From: an uncultured beta proteobacterium
Lineage (GTDB): Bacteria > Pseudomonadota > Gammaproteobacteria > Burkholderiales > Rhodocyclaceae
NCBI GenBank assembly: GCA_903848955.1
Contig: CAINHS010000051.1
Span: forward strand, 1-64,000
Length of the DNA stretch: 64,000 nucleotides
Reading direction: 5' to 3'
Below the pieces are notes generated by a model. It was not told where the DNA came from. It saw only the letters and a program-made list of their open reading frames with translations, and did not search any database. Shown here one piece after another: positions 35,105 to 45,366 of this stretch. The position numbers were made by a program, and so were the translations under genes. Position 1 is the first letter of the stretch; every line of letters begins with the position of its first letter.

Positions 35105-37108
35105 ATGTCATTGAATCTGTTGAATCGCTGCATGTCCCGCAAGATGCTGGTGCTGCTGATGCTCGCGGTCGCCGCGGCACAGGCATGGGCTGCGGTACCC
35201 ATCGGCCGGGTACTGGCCGTTACCGGTCAGTTGCAGGCGCAACGCGAAGGCAAGGCTGTGGAACTCCTGCCCGGCGCCGAAGTATTCGTCGGCGATGCCT
35301 TGACGACGGCATCAAACTCGCAGGCCCAGGTCCGCTTTGACGACCAGTCGATCGTCGCGCTGCGACCCGACACCCAGTTCCGGGTCGATGCCTATTCTTT
35401 CAAGGACCCGCGGCAGAACGAAGCGGGATTCTTCAGCCTGCTCAAGGGCGGATTCAGAACCATCACCGGACTGATAGGCAAGACCAACCGGGATGCCTAC
35501 AAGGTGGCCACGCCCACCTCGACCATCGGCATCCGCGGCACGCATTATCTGGTGCGCCTGTGCGACAAGGATTGCAAGCAGGATGACGGCACAGCGGCGG
35601 CGGCCGGACTGTATGGCGGCGTCGTCGAGGGTCGCATCGCCGTCGGCAACGAGGCGGGCACCCATGAGTTGGGCGGCGGCGAATATTTCTACGTCGCCGA
35701 TCTCAAGTCACTGCCCCTGCCGCTGGCGGCCCCACCCGCATTTCTGCGCGAAAAGCCCGCGTCGATAGGCAAGGCGCAGGGCGCCGCCGGAGGTGCCGAT
35801 GCCTCGGCGCGCGTTGCGCCGGCGCCGCAGACTGATGCTGCGACCGGCGCGCCGGTCTCCGCCGTGGCGAGCAGCCTGCTGCCGGCCTTGCGCGTAGCCG
35901 ATCTGAGCACGGCTTCGTCGTCACTCGCACACGTTGCGCCCGTTACCATCGACAACGGCGGCGGGAGTACTGGCGGTGGCGGCTTCGTCAATGTCGGCGG
36001 CAGCGGAACACTGCGCGGTCAGGTGATCTGGATGACCACGGCCGACCTCGACTTGCACCTGAAAACCCCCGGCGGCGCCGAAGTCTATTTCGCCAATTCT
36101 CAGGTGACGCTGCCCGGCGGCGCCATCGCCAAGCTTGATCATGACAATACCGGCGGCGTGATCGACGTCGCCCCGGATCAGAGGGTCGAGAACATCGTGG
36201 TAAACGGCACGGCCATTCAGGTCGGAACCTATACCTACTTTGTGTACAATTTTTCCGGCAACAATGGCGGCGCCCCGACCACGGCGCTGGTGAAAGTCTC
36301 GGGTGCGGACGGCACAACCACGCAATACTCGACCACTCTGGCGGATCACGCCACCTCGCCCGACTATGTGGTCAGCTACAGCGGATCCGCCGGCAGCACG
36401 GCCGGCGCTTCGGCCTACAGTGCGGCCTGGGCACACGCCGCCACTTCGCCATCGACCTATACCAACTCTAATGCCAGCGGGAATTTTTCCGGCACCGGCC
36501 TCACCGCTACTTCGCTGCAGGCATTGGGCGGCGGCACCACGGCAATCGGAGGCGTCAGCCGCAATGGTTCTGCGCTGGTGGATGCCGGCTCCAGTCTTGA
36601 GGCCGGCAACGTGACCTGGGGTCGCTGGTCGAGCGGACTGGCCAACTACCCGTCTTCGAATACGCCGGCCGGCGGCATTCATCTGGCGATCGGTGACGCC
36701 ACTCCCGCCTCGGCGATTCCCGTCACCGGCACGGTGCCCTACAGCCGGGTAGGAGGAACCCTGCCCACCGATAGCGGCGGCAATGTCGGGACATGGAACG
36801 GCGGCAGCCTGGTGCTGAACTTCAGCGACCGCAGCGTTACCACCGGTACCCCTCTGTCATGGAGCGTCGCCAACCATAATTATTCCGCCACCTTCAGTGC
36901 TGTTGCCATCGGCAGCGGCAACACCGTTCTGACCAGCGCCGGTACCTGCACGGGTGGCGGATGCGGCACGGGATCTCCGATCAACTACCTCAATCTGAAC
37001 GGCACGCTTGCCGGATCGAGCGCCCAGGGAGCCATCCTGAGCATAACGTCGCAGACCAGCGCGGCAACATTCCCGACCACCTCGTCGGTCCAGGTCTTCA
37101 AGCGATAG
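35105..37108 (+). CDS. FecR-domain secreted protein with YfaP/DUF2135-like middle and glycine-rich C-terminal beta domain
   Basis: Signal peptide; FecR pattern VFVGDALTTASNSQAQVRFDDQSIVALRPDTQFRVDAYSF...TPTSTIGIRGTHYLVRLC; middle TADLDLHLKTPGGAEVYFANSQ. Confidence 0.82.
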   Translation: MSLNLLNRCMSRKMLVLLMLAVAAAQAWAAVPIGRVLAVTGQLQAQREGKAVELLPGAEVFVGDALTTASNSQAQVRFDDQSIVALRPDTQFRVDAYSFKDPRQNEAGFFSLLKGGFRTITGLIGKTNRDAYKVATPTSTIGIRGTHYLVRLCDKDCKQDDGTAAAAGLYGGVVEGRIAVGNEAGTHELGGGEYFYVADLKSLPLPLAAPPAFLREKPASIGKAQGAAGGADASARVAPAPQTDAATGAPVSAVASSLLPALRVADLSTASSSLAHVAPVTIDNGGGSTGGGGFVNVGGSGTLRGQVIWMTTADLDLHLKTPGGAEVYFANSQVTLPGGAIAKLDHDNTGGVIDVAPDQRVENIVVNGTAIQVGTYTYFVYNFSGNNGGAPTTALVKVSGADGTTTQYSTTLADHATSPDYVVSYSGSAGSTAGASAYSAAWAHAATSPSTYTNSNASGNFSGTGLTATSLQALGGGTTAIGGVSRNGSALVDAGSSLEAGNVTWGRWSSGLANYPSSNTPAGGIHLAIGDATPASAIPVTGTVPYSRVGGTLPTDSGGNVGTWNGGSLVLNFSDRSVTTGTPLSWSVANHNYSATFSAVAIGSGNTVLTSAGTCTGGGCGTGSPINYLNLNGTLAGSSAQGAILSITSQTSAATFPTTSSVQVFKR

Positions 37109-37129
37109 GCCGGCAGTACCGGCACGGCA

Positions 37130-37152
37130 ACCGCCCTCGCGCAGAGGGCGGT
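37130..37152. terminator. Bidirectional terminator hairpin between convergent genes
   Basis: ACCGCCCTC-gcgca-GAGGGCGGT between stops at 37108 and 37173. Confidence 0.6.
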
Positions 37153-37172
37153 GCCACCCGGGCACTCGTGCG

Positions 37173-37502
37173 TCAGACGCAGCCGGTGGGCTTGGGCATT
37201 CCGGCGTAGCGGGCCGCCTGCTTGGCCGGACCGTAGGGGAACAGGTCGAACAGGTATTTCTTGTCGCCGAATCGATCTCCCAGCGCAGCGCCGATAAGTT
37301 TCGACATGACGCGAAGATTGGGCGCAGTGCCGTTGTCCGCGTAGTACTCGCGAATCCAGCGCACCACCTGCCAGTGCTCGTCGGCGAGTGCAAGCTGGTC
37401 ACGCTCGGCGAGGCATTTCGCCACGTCCTCGCTCCAGTCGTCGAGCGTGGCCAGATAGCCCTCGGCGTCGGTTTCAATCTCGCGGCCATTGACGTTGATC
37501 AT
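37173..37502 (-). CDS. TusE/DsrC/DsvC family sulfur-relay-like protein
   Basis: INVNGREIETDAEGYLATLDDWSEDVAKCLAERD...LFPYGPAKQAARYAGMPKPTGCV. Confidence 0.94.
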   Translation of the reverse strand: MINVNGREIETDAEGYLATLDDWSEDVAKCLAERDQLALADEHWQVVRWIREYYADNGTAPNLRVMSKLIGAALGDRFGDKKYLFDLFPYGPAKQAARYAGMPKPTGCV

Positions 37503-37803
37503 GTTTTGTTTCTCCGTAGAAGAGGTTGGAAGGAAGTAATACCTGACTATTTTTGTCGGATTATAAAGACGCTCGCCTGCCGGCCCATAGAGTCTTTTGC
37601 ATCGGCCATCGCAAGCATTTATCGCCAGGTAGCAACTATCGGCCGCGCCCCGGTGTTGGCCGCGCGGTTCAAGCCACGGCAACACGTCGCTGTGGACGCA
37701 AGGCCCGCAAATCCGGATAATTCGTCCGGTTGCAATTGCTGATGACCTGCGCAAGGGTGCATCCCGGCGCGGGTCAATTTTTTCCACTGTCCGAGAGAGC
37801 ACA

Positions 37804-39672
37804 ATGGCCGCCGTCATGCCCGCCCCCGCCGCCAGCCGGCTTCTACTTTCCGGCAACGAAGCCGTTGCCCGTGGCGTCTGGGAGTCCGGCGCGCGCGTCG
37901 CCGCCGCCTATCCAGGAACCCCCGCTACCGAGATCATCGAGTCGCTCGCGCGTTACCCGGATCTGCACACCGAGTGGTCGGTGAATGAAAAGGTTTCCAT
38001 GGAGGTCGCCCTCGGCGCTTCCATGACCGGCGCCCGCGCCTTCTGCGCCATGAAGCATGTCGGTCTCAACGTCGCCAGCGACTGCCTGATGACCATGACC
38101 ATCACCGGCGCCTATGGCGGCCTGGTGATCGCCGTCGCCGACGACGTCGGCATGTCGTCGTCGCAGAACGAGCAGGACTCGCGCTTCTGGGGCCGCTTCG
38201 CGCACATACCGGTGCTCGAGCCGGCGGACTCGCAGGAAGCCTATGAGATGACGCAATACGCCTTTGCGCTCTCCGAACAGCACCAGACGCCGGTGCTGCT
38301 GCGCCTCACAACGCGCATCTGCCACGTCAAGGGGCTGGTCAGCGTAGGCGAACGCGAAGCCCACGAACCGGCCGGCTTCGTCAAGAACCCGGAACGCTGG
38401 GTGATGGTTCCGGCCTTCGCCAAGATGCGCATTCCCGGACTGTTTCAGCGCGACGAGACGCTGCGTGCCGTTTCCGAAGCCTCGCCGCTCAACGTAATCG
38501 AGCCGGGCAGCGACCGTCGTGTCGGCTTCGTCGCCTCGGGCCCCGCCTACATGCACGTCAAGGAAGCCTTCCCCGATGCCCCGGTGCTGAAGCTGGGATT
38601 CTCCTATCCCTGGCCACCGGAAAAAGTCCGCGCCCTGGCGGCAATGTGCGACCTGATGGTGGTGGTCGAGGAAACCGAATTGTTGCTCGAAACGGAAATC
38701 AAGGCGGCCGGCATTGCCTGCCACGGCAAGGACGTGCTGCCGAGAATCGGCGAACTGTCGCCGCAAGTGCTGGGCCCCGCCGTCGATCGTCTGCTCGGCA
38801 AGGCAGCGGTGGCGCCGGAAGCCGCCGCCACCCCGATGAAGGTATTCCCGCGACCGCCCACGCTGTGCGCTTCCTGCCCGCACATGGGCATCTACTACAC
38901 GCTGTCGCAGTTGAAGAACATCATCGTCACCGGCGACATCGGCTGCTACACGCTCGGCGCCGGCCATCCCTGGAATGCGCTGGACAGCACCATCTGCATG
39001 GGCGCGACGATGGGCGTCGCACTCGGCATCGACAAGGGCCGCGGCGAGGCCGACAGGAACAAGCGCATCCTGGCCGTGATCGGCGATTCCACCTTCATGC
39101 ACATGGGCATGCAGGGTCTGCTCAACATCACCTACAACAAGGGCAACATCACCGTCCTGCTGCTCGACAACAACACCACCGGCATGACCGGCGGCCAGGC
39201 CACGCCGGCCTCCGGCCGCGACATCCACGGCCAGGAAGCGCCGCGTATTGACCTGGCCAAGGTGGTCGAGGCGCTCGGCGTGGCCAACGAGCACATCAAG
39301 ATAGTCGATCCCTACGAACTGCCGACGCTGTTCAAGACCATCCGCGAAGAGGTCAAGCACGAGGGTCCCTCGGTGATCATCGCCCGCCGGCCCTGCGTGC
39401 TGACCGACGGCTTCAAGCCCTTCCGCCCCTACCTGGTCGACACGGACAAGTGCACCGGTTGCAGCAACTGCCTCGAGGTCGGCTGTCCGGCGATCCATGT
39501 CACGCGCCGCGAAAAGGTGATCAAGAACTCGGGCAAGGAAGTCGAACTGGCTTTCGTCAATATCGACAATCAGGCCTGCACCGGCTGCGGCCTCTGCGTC
39601 CAGCCCTGCGCACCCGATGCCATCCAGCATGTGGCACGGCACGACATCCCGATCCACATCGTCAAGACATGA
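37804..39672 (+). CDS. iorA: Indolepyruvate ferredoxin oxidoreductase alpha subunit
   Basis: LLSGNEAVARGVWESGARVAAAYPGTPATEI; C-terminal 2x[4Fe-4S] ferredoxin (CTGCSNCLEVGCPA, CTGCGLCVQPCAP). Confidence 0.95.
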   Translation: MAAVMPAPAASRLLLSGNEAVARGVWESGARVAAAYPGTPATEIIESLARYPDLHTEWSVNEKVSMEVALGASMTGARAFCAMKHVGLNVASDCLMTMTITGAYGGLVIAVADDVGMSSSQNEQDSRFWGRFAHIPVLEPADSQEAYEMTQYAFALSEQHQTPVLLRLTTRICHVKGLVSVGEREAHEPAGFVKNPERWVMVPAFAKMRIPGLFQRDETLRAVSEASPLNVIEPGSDRRVGFVASGPAYMHVKEAFPDAPVLKLGFSYPWPPEKVRALAAMCDLMVVVEETELLLETEIKAAGIACHGKDVLPRIGELSPQVLGPAVDRLLGKAAVAPEAAATPMKVFPRPPTLCASCPHMGIYYTLSQLKNIIVTGDIGCYTLGAGHPWNALDSTICMGATMGVALGIDKGRGEADRNKRILAVIGDSTFMHMGMQGLLNITYNKGNITVLLLDNNTTGMTGGQATPASGRDIHGQEAPRIDLAKVVEALGVANEHIKIVDPYELPTLFKTIREEVKHEGPSVIIARRPCVLTDGFKPFRPYLVDTDKCTGCSNCLEVGCPAIHVTRREKVIKNSGKEVELAFVNIDNQACTGCGLCVQPCAPDAIQHVARHDIPIHIVKT

Positions 39673-39784
39673 GCGCACTCCGCAGGGCCGCCCCAAGGAT
39701 GGCGCATTCATCACATGAAGCCGCGCAGCGGCGCACCGCAGTCGCCCCCTTCCAAGGGAATGGGGTCGGGGGGAGAGTCGTACC

Positions 39785-40414
39785 ATGAACCAGGACCAGA
39801 TCACCAATATTCTCGTCTGCGGCATCGGCGGCCAGGGTGTCATGACCGCCACCGAGATTCTTGCCGAAGCCGCCATCGCCGAAGGGCACGATGTCAAGAA
39901 GACCGAAGTCGCCGGCATGGCGCAGCGCGGCGGGGTGGTCACCTCGCATCTGCGCTTCGGCCGCAAGGTACTCTCGCCGCAGATCGCACCGGGCACCGTT
40001 CAGGTCCTGCTCGGCTTCGAGGGCGCCGAGGCCCTGCGCTGGTCGCACTATCTGCGGTCCGACGGTCTGGCGCTGGTGAACAACGCCCGGCTGGTGCCGC
40101 CGGTGGTCGACCTCGGCCTGTTCGACTACCCCGACGATCCGCCGGGGCAGATGCGCGCCGCGGGCCATCGCGTGGTGTCCTTCGATGCCATGTCGATTGC
40201 CAACCAGTTGGGCGAAGTCAGGCTCGGCAACACGGTCATGCTCGGCGCCATTGCCGACTACCTGCCGTTTGCACCGGACATCCTGCTGGCCTGCATCGTC
40301 AAGCGTTTCGCGCGCAAGGGCGATCAGGTGGTCGACGCCAATCGCCGCGCGTTTGCGGCAGGACGCGAGGCCGTCGCCAGGCAACTCGGTGCGAACGAGC
40401 CGGCACCGGCCTGA
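39785..40414 (+). CDS. iorB: Indolepyruvate oxidoreductase beta subunit
   Basis: NILVCGIGGQGVMTATEILAEAAIAEGHDVKKTEVAGMAQRGG. Confidence 0.94.
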   Translation: MNQDQITNILVCGIGGQGVMTATEILAEAAIAEGHDVKKTEVAGMAQRGGVVTSHLRFGRKVLSPQIAPGTVQVLLGFEGAEALRWSHYLRSDGLALVNNARLVPPVVDLGLFDYPDDPPGQMRAAGHRVVSFDAMSIANQLGEVRLGNTVMLGAIADYLPFAPDILLACIVKRFARKGDQVVDANRRAFAAGREAVARQLGANEPAPA

Positions 40415-40548
40415 CCGCCGGGCCGATGAAGCGCTATCGACAACGCCTGATAGCCGGATGATCACCACGGCCGGCAGCGCGTGAGGCAACTCGCCGTGCC
40501 CGCCGCGGCCAGGCTTCTCAACTTTTACGGCTGGCGGAGAAAGACACC

Positions 40549-41412
40549 ATGACTGCAAAAATTATTGACGGCAACGCGCTGTCCACAGAAATCCGCGGCG
40601 AGCTGGCCGCACGCGCCGCAGCGCTCAAGGACAAAGGCATAACGCCCTGCCTCGCCGTGATTCTGGTCGGCGAAGACCCGGCGTCGGCCGTCTATGTGCG
40701 CAACAAGGTCGCCGCCTGCGAAAAGGCCGGCATGCTTTCCCTGCGCGACGTTTATGCCGTCGACATCGATCCGGCAACGGTTTTCGCGCGCATCGCCGCG
40801 CTCAATGCCGACCCTTCGGTGCACGGCATACTGGTGCAGTTGCCGCTGCCGAAACACTTCGATGCCGAGGCAGTACTTGAATCCATCTCGCCGGCAAAGG
40901 ACGTAGACGGCTTCCACGCCGAAAATGTCGGCGCCCTGATGCAGGGCAATCCGCGCTTCATTCCCTGCACCCCTTACGGCGTCATGAAGATGCTGGAAAG
41001 TGCCAACGTGCCGCTGAAGGGCGCCGAGGTGGTCATCGTCGGCCGCAGCAACATCGTCGGCAAGCCCATGGCCATGCTGCTGCTGGCCAAGAGCTGCACC
41101 GTCACCATCTGCCATTCGCAGTCGAAGGATCTCGCCTTCCACACCCGCCGCGCCGACATCCTGGTCGCCGCCGTCGGCCGTGCCCGGATGATTACCGGCG
41201 ACATGATCAAGCCCGGCGCCACAGTGATCGACGTCGGCATCAACCGCACCGCCGAAGGCAAGCTGTGCGGCGACGTCGATTTTGAAAGTGCCAAGGAAGT
41301 CGCCGGTGCCATCACTCCGGTGCCCGGCGGCGTCGGTCCGATGACCATCACCATGCTTCTGGCCAACACCCTCGAGGCGGCAGAACGCGTTGCCGCCGGG
41401 GTCGCCCGATGA
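40549..41412 (+). CDS. folD: Bifunctional methylenetetrahydrofolate dehydrogenase/cyclohydrolase
   Basis: [61 protein letters not shown]. Confidence 0.97.
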   Translation: MTAKIIDGNALSTEIRGELAARAAALKDKGITPCLAVILVGEDPASAVYVRNKVAACEKAGMLSLRDVYAVDIDPATVFARIAALNADPSVHGILVQLPLPKHFDAEAVLESISPAKDVDGFHAENVGALMQGNPRFIPCTPYGVMKMLESANVPLKGAEVVIVGRSNIVGKPMAMLLLAKSCTVTICHSQSKDLAFHTRRADILVAAVGRARMITGDMIKPGATVIDVGINRTAEGKLCGDVDFESAKEVAGAITPVPGGVGPMTITMLLANTLEAAERVAAGVAR

Positions 41413-41443
41413 ACGCATACGAACCGAAGCGGCCCCGCGCCTG

Positions 41444-42352
41444 ATGGACGTTTCTTCGATCCGGGACTACTTCACCGGCCTGCAGCAGCGCATCGTCGGC
41501 GAACTTGAAGCCATCGAAGGTTCGCCCTTCCTGCGCGATGTCTGGGACCGGCCGCAGGGTGGCGGCGGCATCTCCCGCCTGATTGAAGACGGCAAGGTGT
41601 TCGAACGCGGCGGCGTCAATTTCTCGCACGTCACCGGCGATCAGATGCCCGCCTCGGCCACTGCGCATCGCCCCGAACTGGCGGGTCGCCGCTGGCAGGC
41701 CATGGGCGTGTCGCTGGTACTGCATCCGCGCAACCCGTATTGCCCGACCTCGCACATGAACGTGCGCTTCTTCGTTGCCGAGAAGGACGGCGAGGAACCG
41801 GCCTGGTGGTTCGGCGGCGGCATGGACCTGACCCCCTACTACGGCTTCGAGCAGGACGCGGTGCATTTTCATCAGACCTGCTCCGATGCGCTGCAGCCCT
41901 TCGGCACAGATGTCCATCAGCAGTTCAAGGACTGGTGCGACCGTTACTTTTTCCTCAAGCACCGCAACGAAGCCCGCGGCATCGGCGGCATCTTCTTCGA
42001 CGATCTCAACCAGGGAGGCTTCGAGCGTTGCCTGGCGCTGACGCAAAGCGTCGGCGACCATTTCACCGCCGCCTACCTGCCGCTCATCGAGCGCCGCCGC
42101 GACACCCCCTATGGCGAGCGCGAACGCGACTTCCAGGCCTACCGGCGCGGACGCTACGTCGAGTTCAACCTGGTGTGGGATCGCGGCACGCTGTTCGGCC
42201 TGCAATCGGGCGGCCGCACCGAATCCATCCTGATGTCGCTGCCACCCATCGTCAAGTGGCGCTACGACTGGCATCCTGAAGAAGGCAGCGAGGAAGCCCG
42301 CCTCTACAGCGATTTCCTGCCGCCGCGCGACTGGATCGGGAAAACTCCCTAA
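41444..42352 (+). CDS. hemF: Oxygen-dependent coproporphyrinogen-III oxidase
   Basis: [77 protein letters not shown]. Confidence 0.97.
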   Translation: MDVSSIRDYFTGLQQRIVGELEAIEGSPFLRDVWDRPQGGGGISRLIEDGKVFERGGVNFSHVTGDQMPASATAHRPELAGRRWQAMGVSLVLHPRNPYCPTSHMNVRFFVAEKDGEEPAWWFGGGMDLTPYYGFEQDAVHFHQTCSDALQPFGTDVHQQFKDWCDRYFFLKHRNEARGIGGIFFDDLNQGGFERCLALTQSVGDHFTAAYLPLIERRRDTPYGERERDFQAYRRGRYVEFNLVWDRGTLFGLQSGGRTESILMSLPPIVKWRYDWHPEEGSEEARLYSDFLPPRDWIGKTP

Positions 42353-43533
42353 AGCACCGCCGCCGCGCGATAGTGGCGTGCCGCCAGCGCCGGATCTTCG
42401 AGCTGGTCGAGCAGTTGTGCCAGTTCGACATGCGCGGCGCGTGAAGGCGCGATGGCCAGCGACGCTTCCAGATAGCTGCGCGCCTTGCCCCAGAGTTGCT
42501 GCTGACGGCACAGCCGGCCCAGAGTAAGCAGCAGGGCGTCGTCGCGCGGCATGCCTGCCAGCCACTTTTCGGCCTGCGCAATGCGGCCCAGAACATCGCC
42601 GGCGGGCTCTCCGCCGACGCCGCATTCCCCGTAGGTCAGCACCAGCGAAGCATCCCAGTACTCATCCAGCGCGTCTTCGATCACGCGCTGGGCTTCACGG
42701 CAATCGCCTGCTGCGGCCAGTGCGCGCGCCGTCTCCAGCGCCAGCGACGCCTGGCCGCGATCGACGTCATCCAGTTCGCGCCAATAACGCATCAGCCCCG
42801 CCGGATCTTCGCGCAAGGCACGCAGGGCTTCACGCACCGCGCGACTGCGGATCGGCGCTGCCTGTTCAGCGGTCAGCGCCTGATGTTTTTCCAGCTGACG
42901 GACAAGGCGCGCCACTTCGCGCCAGTTGCCCAGGCCCTGTTCGGCGCGCAGGCTGAGACGCAAGGCGGCGATATGCCGCCCCTGATGTGCAGCGAGTTGT
43001 TGCAGGGCGCCGCGGGCGTCGTCGAAGCGGCGTTCTTGGACAGCAAATTCGGCTTCGGTCATCAAGCGTGCCGCCTGCAAGCCGGCGCCATCGTGCTCGC
43101 GTACTCGCGCCGCCCATTCCGCCGTGCGCTCCGCGTCTCGCAGGGCGTGTGCCGCACGCCAGCCGGCGAGTGCCAGCATGCCGGACGCGGCGTGATCCGG
43201 ACGGGCGTTTTCGGCACAGCGCATGGCGTGCCCGTAACGCCCTTCCTGCAACAGCCGCCAGGTATCGCGCAGCGCCAGCGCGGCTTTTTCCTGCTGTCGG
43301 CGGCGGCGGAACTCGGCCACCGCGCGCGGCAGAGCGAGGGTATGGCTGACGGCCCGCGCCATCAGGTAAATCACCAGGAAAGCGGCGCTGCCTGCCAGCA
43401 GAAACAGGTTGAGCGACACTTCTGCCCGCCACGGCGGCAGCACCAGCAATACGTAGCCGTCGTTGTAGTAGGCGACGAGAGCGAACCCCACCGCCAGCCC
43501 GGCGAGAAGCAGCAGCCAGAACAGGGCACGCAT
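42349..43533 (-). CDS. hemY: Heme biosynthesis-associated TPR protein HemY
   Basis: Two N-terminal TM segments then TPR-like helices; downstream of hemCDX. Confidence 0.9.
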   Translation of the reverse strand: MRALFWLLLLAGLAVGFALVAYYNDGYVLLVLPPWRAEVSLNLFLLAGSAAFLVIYLMARAVSHTLALPRAVAEFRRRRQQEKAALALRDTWRLLQEGRYGHAMRCAENARPDHAASGMLALAGWRAAHALRDAERTAEWAARVREHDGAGLQAARLMTEAEFAVQERRFDDARGALQQLAAHQGRHIAALRLSLRAEQGLGNWREVARLVRQLEKHQALTAEQAAPIRSRAVREALRALREDPAGLMRYWRELDDVDRGQASLALETARALAAAGDCREAQRVIEDALDEYWDASLVLTYGECGVGGEPAGDVLGRIAQAEKWLAGMPRDDALLLTLGRLCRQQQLWGKARSYLEASLAIAPSRAAHVELAQLLDQLEDPALAARHYRAAAVL

Positions 43534-43545
43534 GGCTGTCCCCGC

Positions 43546-44604
43546 TTACCTGGCAGCGCCGCCGGCGCTGCGCTCGCGGAGGAATCTGAGATTGCGCAGG
43601 GCCGTCAAGGTTTCCGCCAGGCCCGGCAGATCAAAGCTGACATCGGTGGCCGCCAGCGACGTCAGGGTCGCCTGTGCCGCCTGCACTGCCTTGGCGCGGG
43701 TGTCGAAGTAGCGATCGAGCTGCTCGCGCGACTGGCGTATCTCTTCGCGAAAAGTCTTGCCGTCACGCTGCAGCAGTGCCAGGCGCGCGTTGAGCAGACG
43801 CAGCTTGAGGTTCTCGCGCAGGAAGAAACTCTGGTTGGGTGAAAGCAGCGCCGGATCGCTCTGGTCGATGCGCTCGATGCGCACCAGTTGCTTCATTTCG
43901 CGCCACAGCTCGGCGCCCAGTTCGCGCCAGTAATCGGCGCTCGCCGGCTTCGACGGCACCGGCGGCCTGGCGGCATCGGCTTTCGGCCGCTGCTCGTAGG
44001 CCAGCGGCAGAGCGTCGGCCGCGGCCACCACGCTTTCGATCTTCGCCGAGAGGCCGGTGACATTGGCGCCCGGCGTTGCCCTGAGACGTTCGATGTCGCG
44101 CGCAAGGAGCTTCCTGGCCGGCACAAACTGCGGCTGCACGGAGCGTGCGAGGCGGGCGTCAGCGGCTTGCAGCGCACTTAACGCAGCCTCCACATTGCCG
44201 GCGAACTGAAGCTGCTGCATGGCGATCACCACGGCTTGCTCGACTTCGGCCAGCACGCGCTCATCGCGGCTACTGGAGAGTTCCTGATACATGGCCTCCA
44301 GCGCCACCGCCTGGCTCTGTGTTTCGGCCAGCCTGGCTTCCAGCACGCCGACCTTGGCCTGCAGGGCCGCCAGCGCTTCCTGGCTTTGCCGGGCCAGGGT
44401 GCGACCTTCCCTGGCCAGCGAGTCGCCGTCGGCAAGGCGCCGCGCGAGCTCCTGCTGCAGACCGGTGACCTGCATGCGCATGTCGACCCATTGCGCCGCA
44501 ACCAGCACCATGGCGACCGCTACGATGCGCAGCGCCGGCCGGCGCCAGAGATTCCGCCACCCGTTGGCGGCCGGAGTCGAATCAGTTTGAGGAGGAGTTT
44601 CCAT
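43546..44604 (-). CDS. hemX: HemX-like membrane protein
   Basis: N-terminal TM and coiled coil; position between hemD and hemY; start METPPQTDSTPAANG. Confidence 0.88.
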   Translation of the reverse strand: METPPQTDSTPAANGWRNLWRRPALRIVAVAMVLVAAQWVDMRMQVTGLQQELARRLADGDSLAREGRTLARQSQEALAALQAKVGVLEARLAETQSQAVALEAMYQELSSSRDERVLAEVEQAVVIAMQQLQFAGNVEAALSALQAADARLARSVQPQFVPARKLLARDIERLRATPGANVTGLSAKIESVVAAADALPLAYEQRPKADAARPPVPSKPASADYWRELGAELWREMKQLVRIERIDQSDPALLSPNQSFFLRENLKLRLLNARLALLQRDGKTFREEIRQSREQLDRYFDTRAKAVQAAQATLTSLAATDVSFDLPGLAETLTALRNLRFLRERSAGGAAR

Positions 44605-45364
44605 GGGAGCCAAAGTATTGCATGAGTCCGGCCAGCAAACCGTCATCGCCGGGGCCGGTAGGTATCACCCGGGTCAAGCCCAGCGCCTGCGCCTGGGCTG
44701 CGATGCGGGCGTGAGGAACAAAGGCCGGCGTTTTTTTCAGCCACGCCTGGCCGAGGCGGCCGACCATGTCGTGGAAATTGCGCAGGCCTTCGCTGCTGGT
44801 CAGGGTCACGGCGTCGAGCCTCCCCTCCTCCCATAACTTGAGCAGGGGAGCCGGGTCGAGTTGCGGCTTGGCGCGACGGTAGCAGGTGACATAGTCGACG
44901 GCGGCGCCGCGTGCCTTGAGCGTTTCACCCAGCAGTTCGCGCCCGCCGTCACCGCGGAAAATGATCACGCGACGGCCGGCTACGTCGATCAGTTCGGGGA
45001 GTTCGAGCAGTGCTTCCGAATCAAAGCGCAGCGGCGGCGAGATGACCTCATGGATGCCGTGGCCGGCCAACGCCCTTTCGCTGCTCTTGCCCAAAGCGGC
45101 CACGCGCAGCGCGGCGGGCCAGGAGCGGCGCGGCAGAATCACGGCCAGCGCCCTTTCTATCGCATTCGGGCTGACGAAAACGGCAAGGTCGTAAGTGTCG
45201 AGACGGATCGCGACATCGAGCAGCGGCGAAATATCCGCAAGGTCGGAAATCTCCAGCACCGGGTAGAACACCGGCATGGCCCCCTGCCCGGCCAGCGCCG
45301 TGGCCAGATGCGCGGCCTGACCCGCCGGGCGCGTCACCACGACATGGCGGCCGGCCAAAGACAC
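44582..45364 (-). CDS. hemD: Uroporphyrinogen-III synthase
   Basis: VVTRPAGQAAHLATALAGQGAMPVFYPVLEI; LTSSEGLRNF. Confidence 0.92.
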   Translation of the reverse strand: MSLAGRHVVVTRPAGQAAHLATALAGQGAMPVFYPVLEISDLADISPLLDVAIRLDTYDLAVFVSPNAIERALAVILPRRSWPAALRVAALGKSSERALAGHGIHEVISPPLRFDSEALLELPELIDVAGRRVIIFRGDGGRELLGETLKARGAAVDYVTCYRRAKPQLDPAPLLKLWEEGRLDAVTLTSSEGLRNFHDMVGRLGQAWLKKTPAFVPHARIAAQAQALGLTRVIPTGPGDDGLLAGLMQYFGSHGNSSSN

Positions 45365-45366
45365 CG

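Noticed and set aside
39680-39784. Possible insertion-sequence remnant between iorA and iorB
   Set aside because: Only GC-rich imperfect palindromes; no terminal repeats or target duplication could be shown.
37843-39996. 717-aa minus-strand ORF
   Set aside because: Antisense to iorA, which has clear family motifs; low-plausibility composition.
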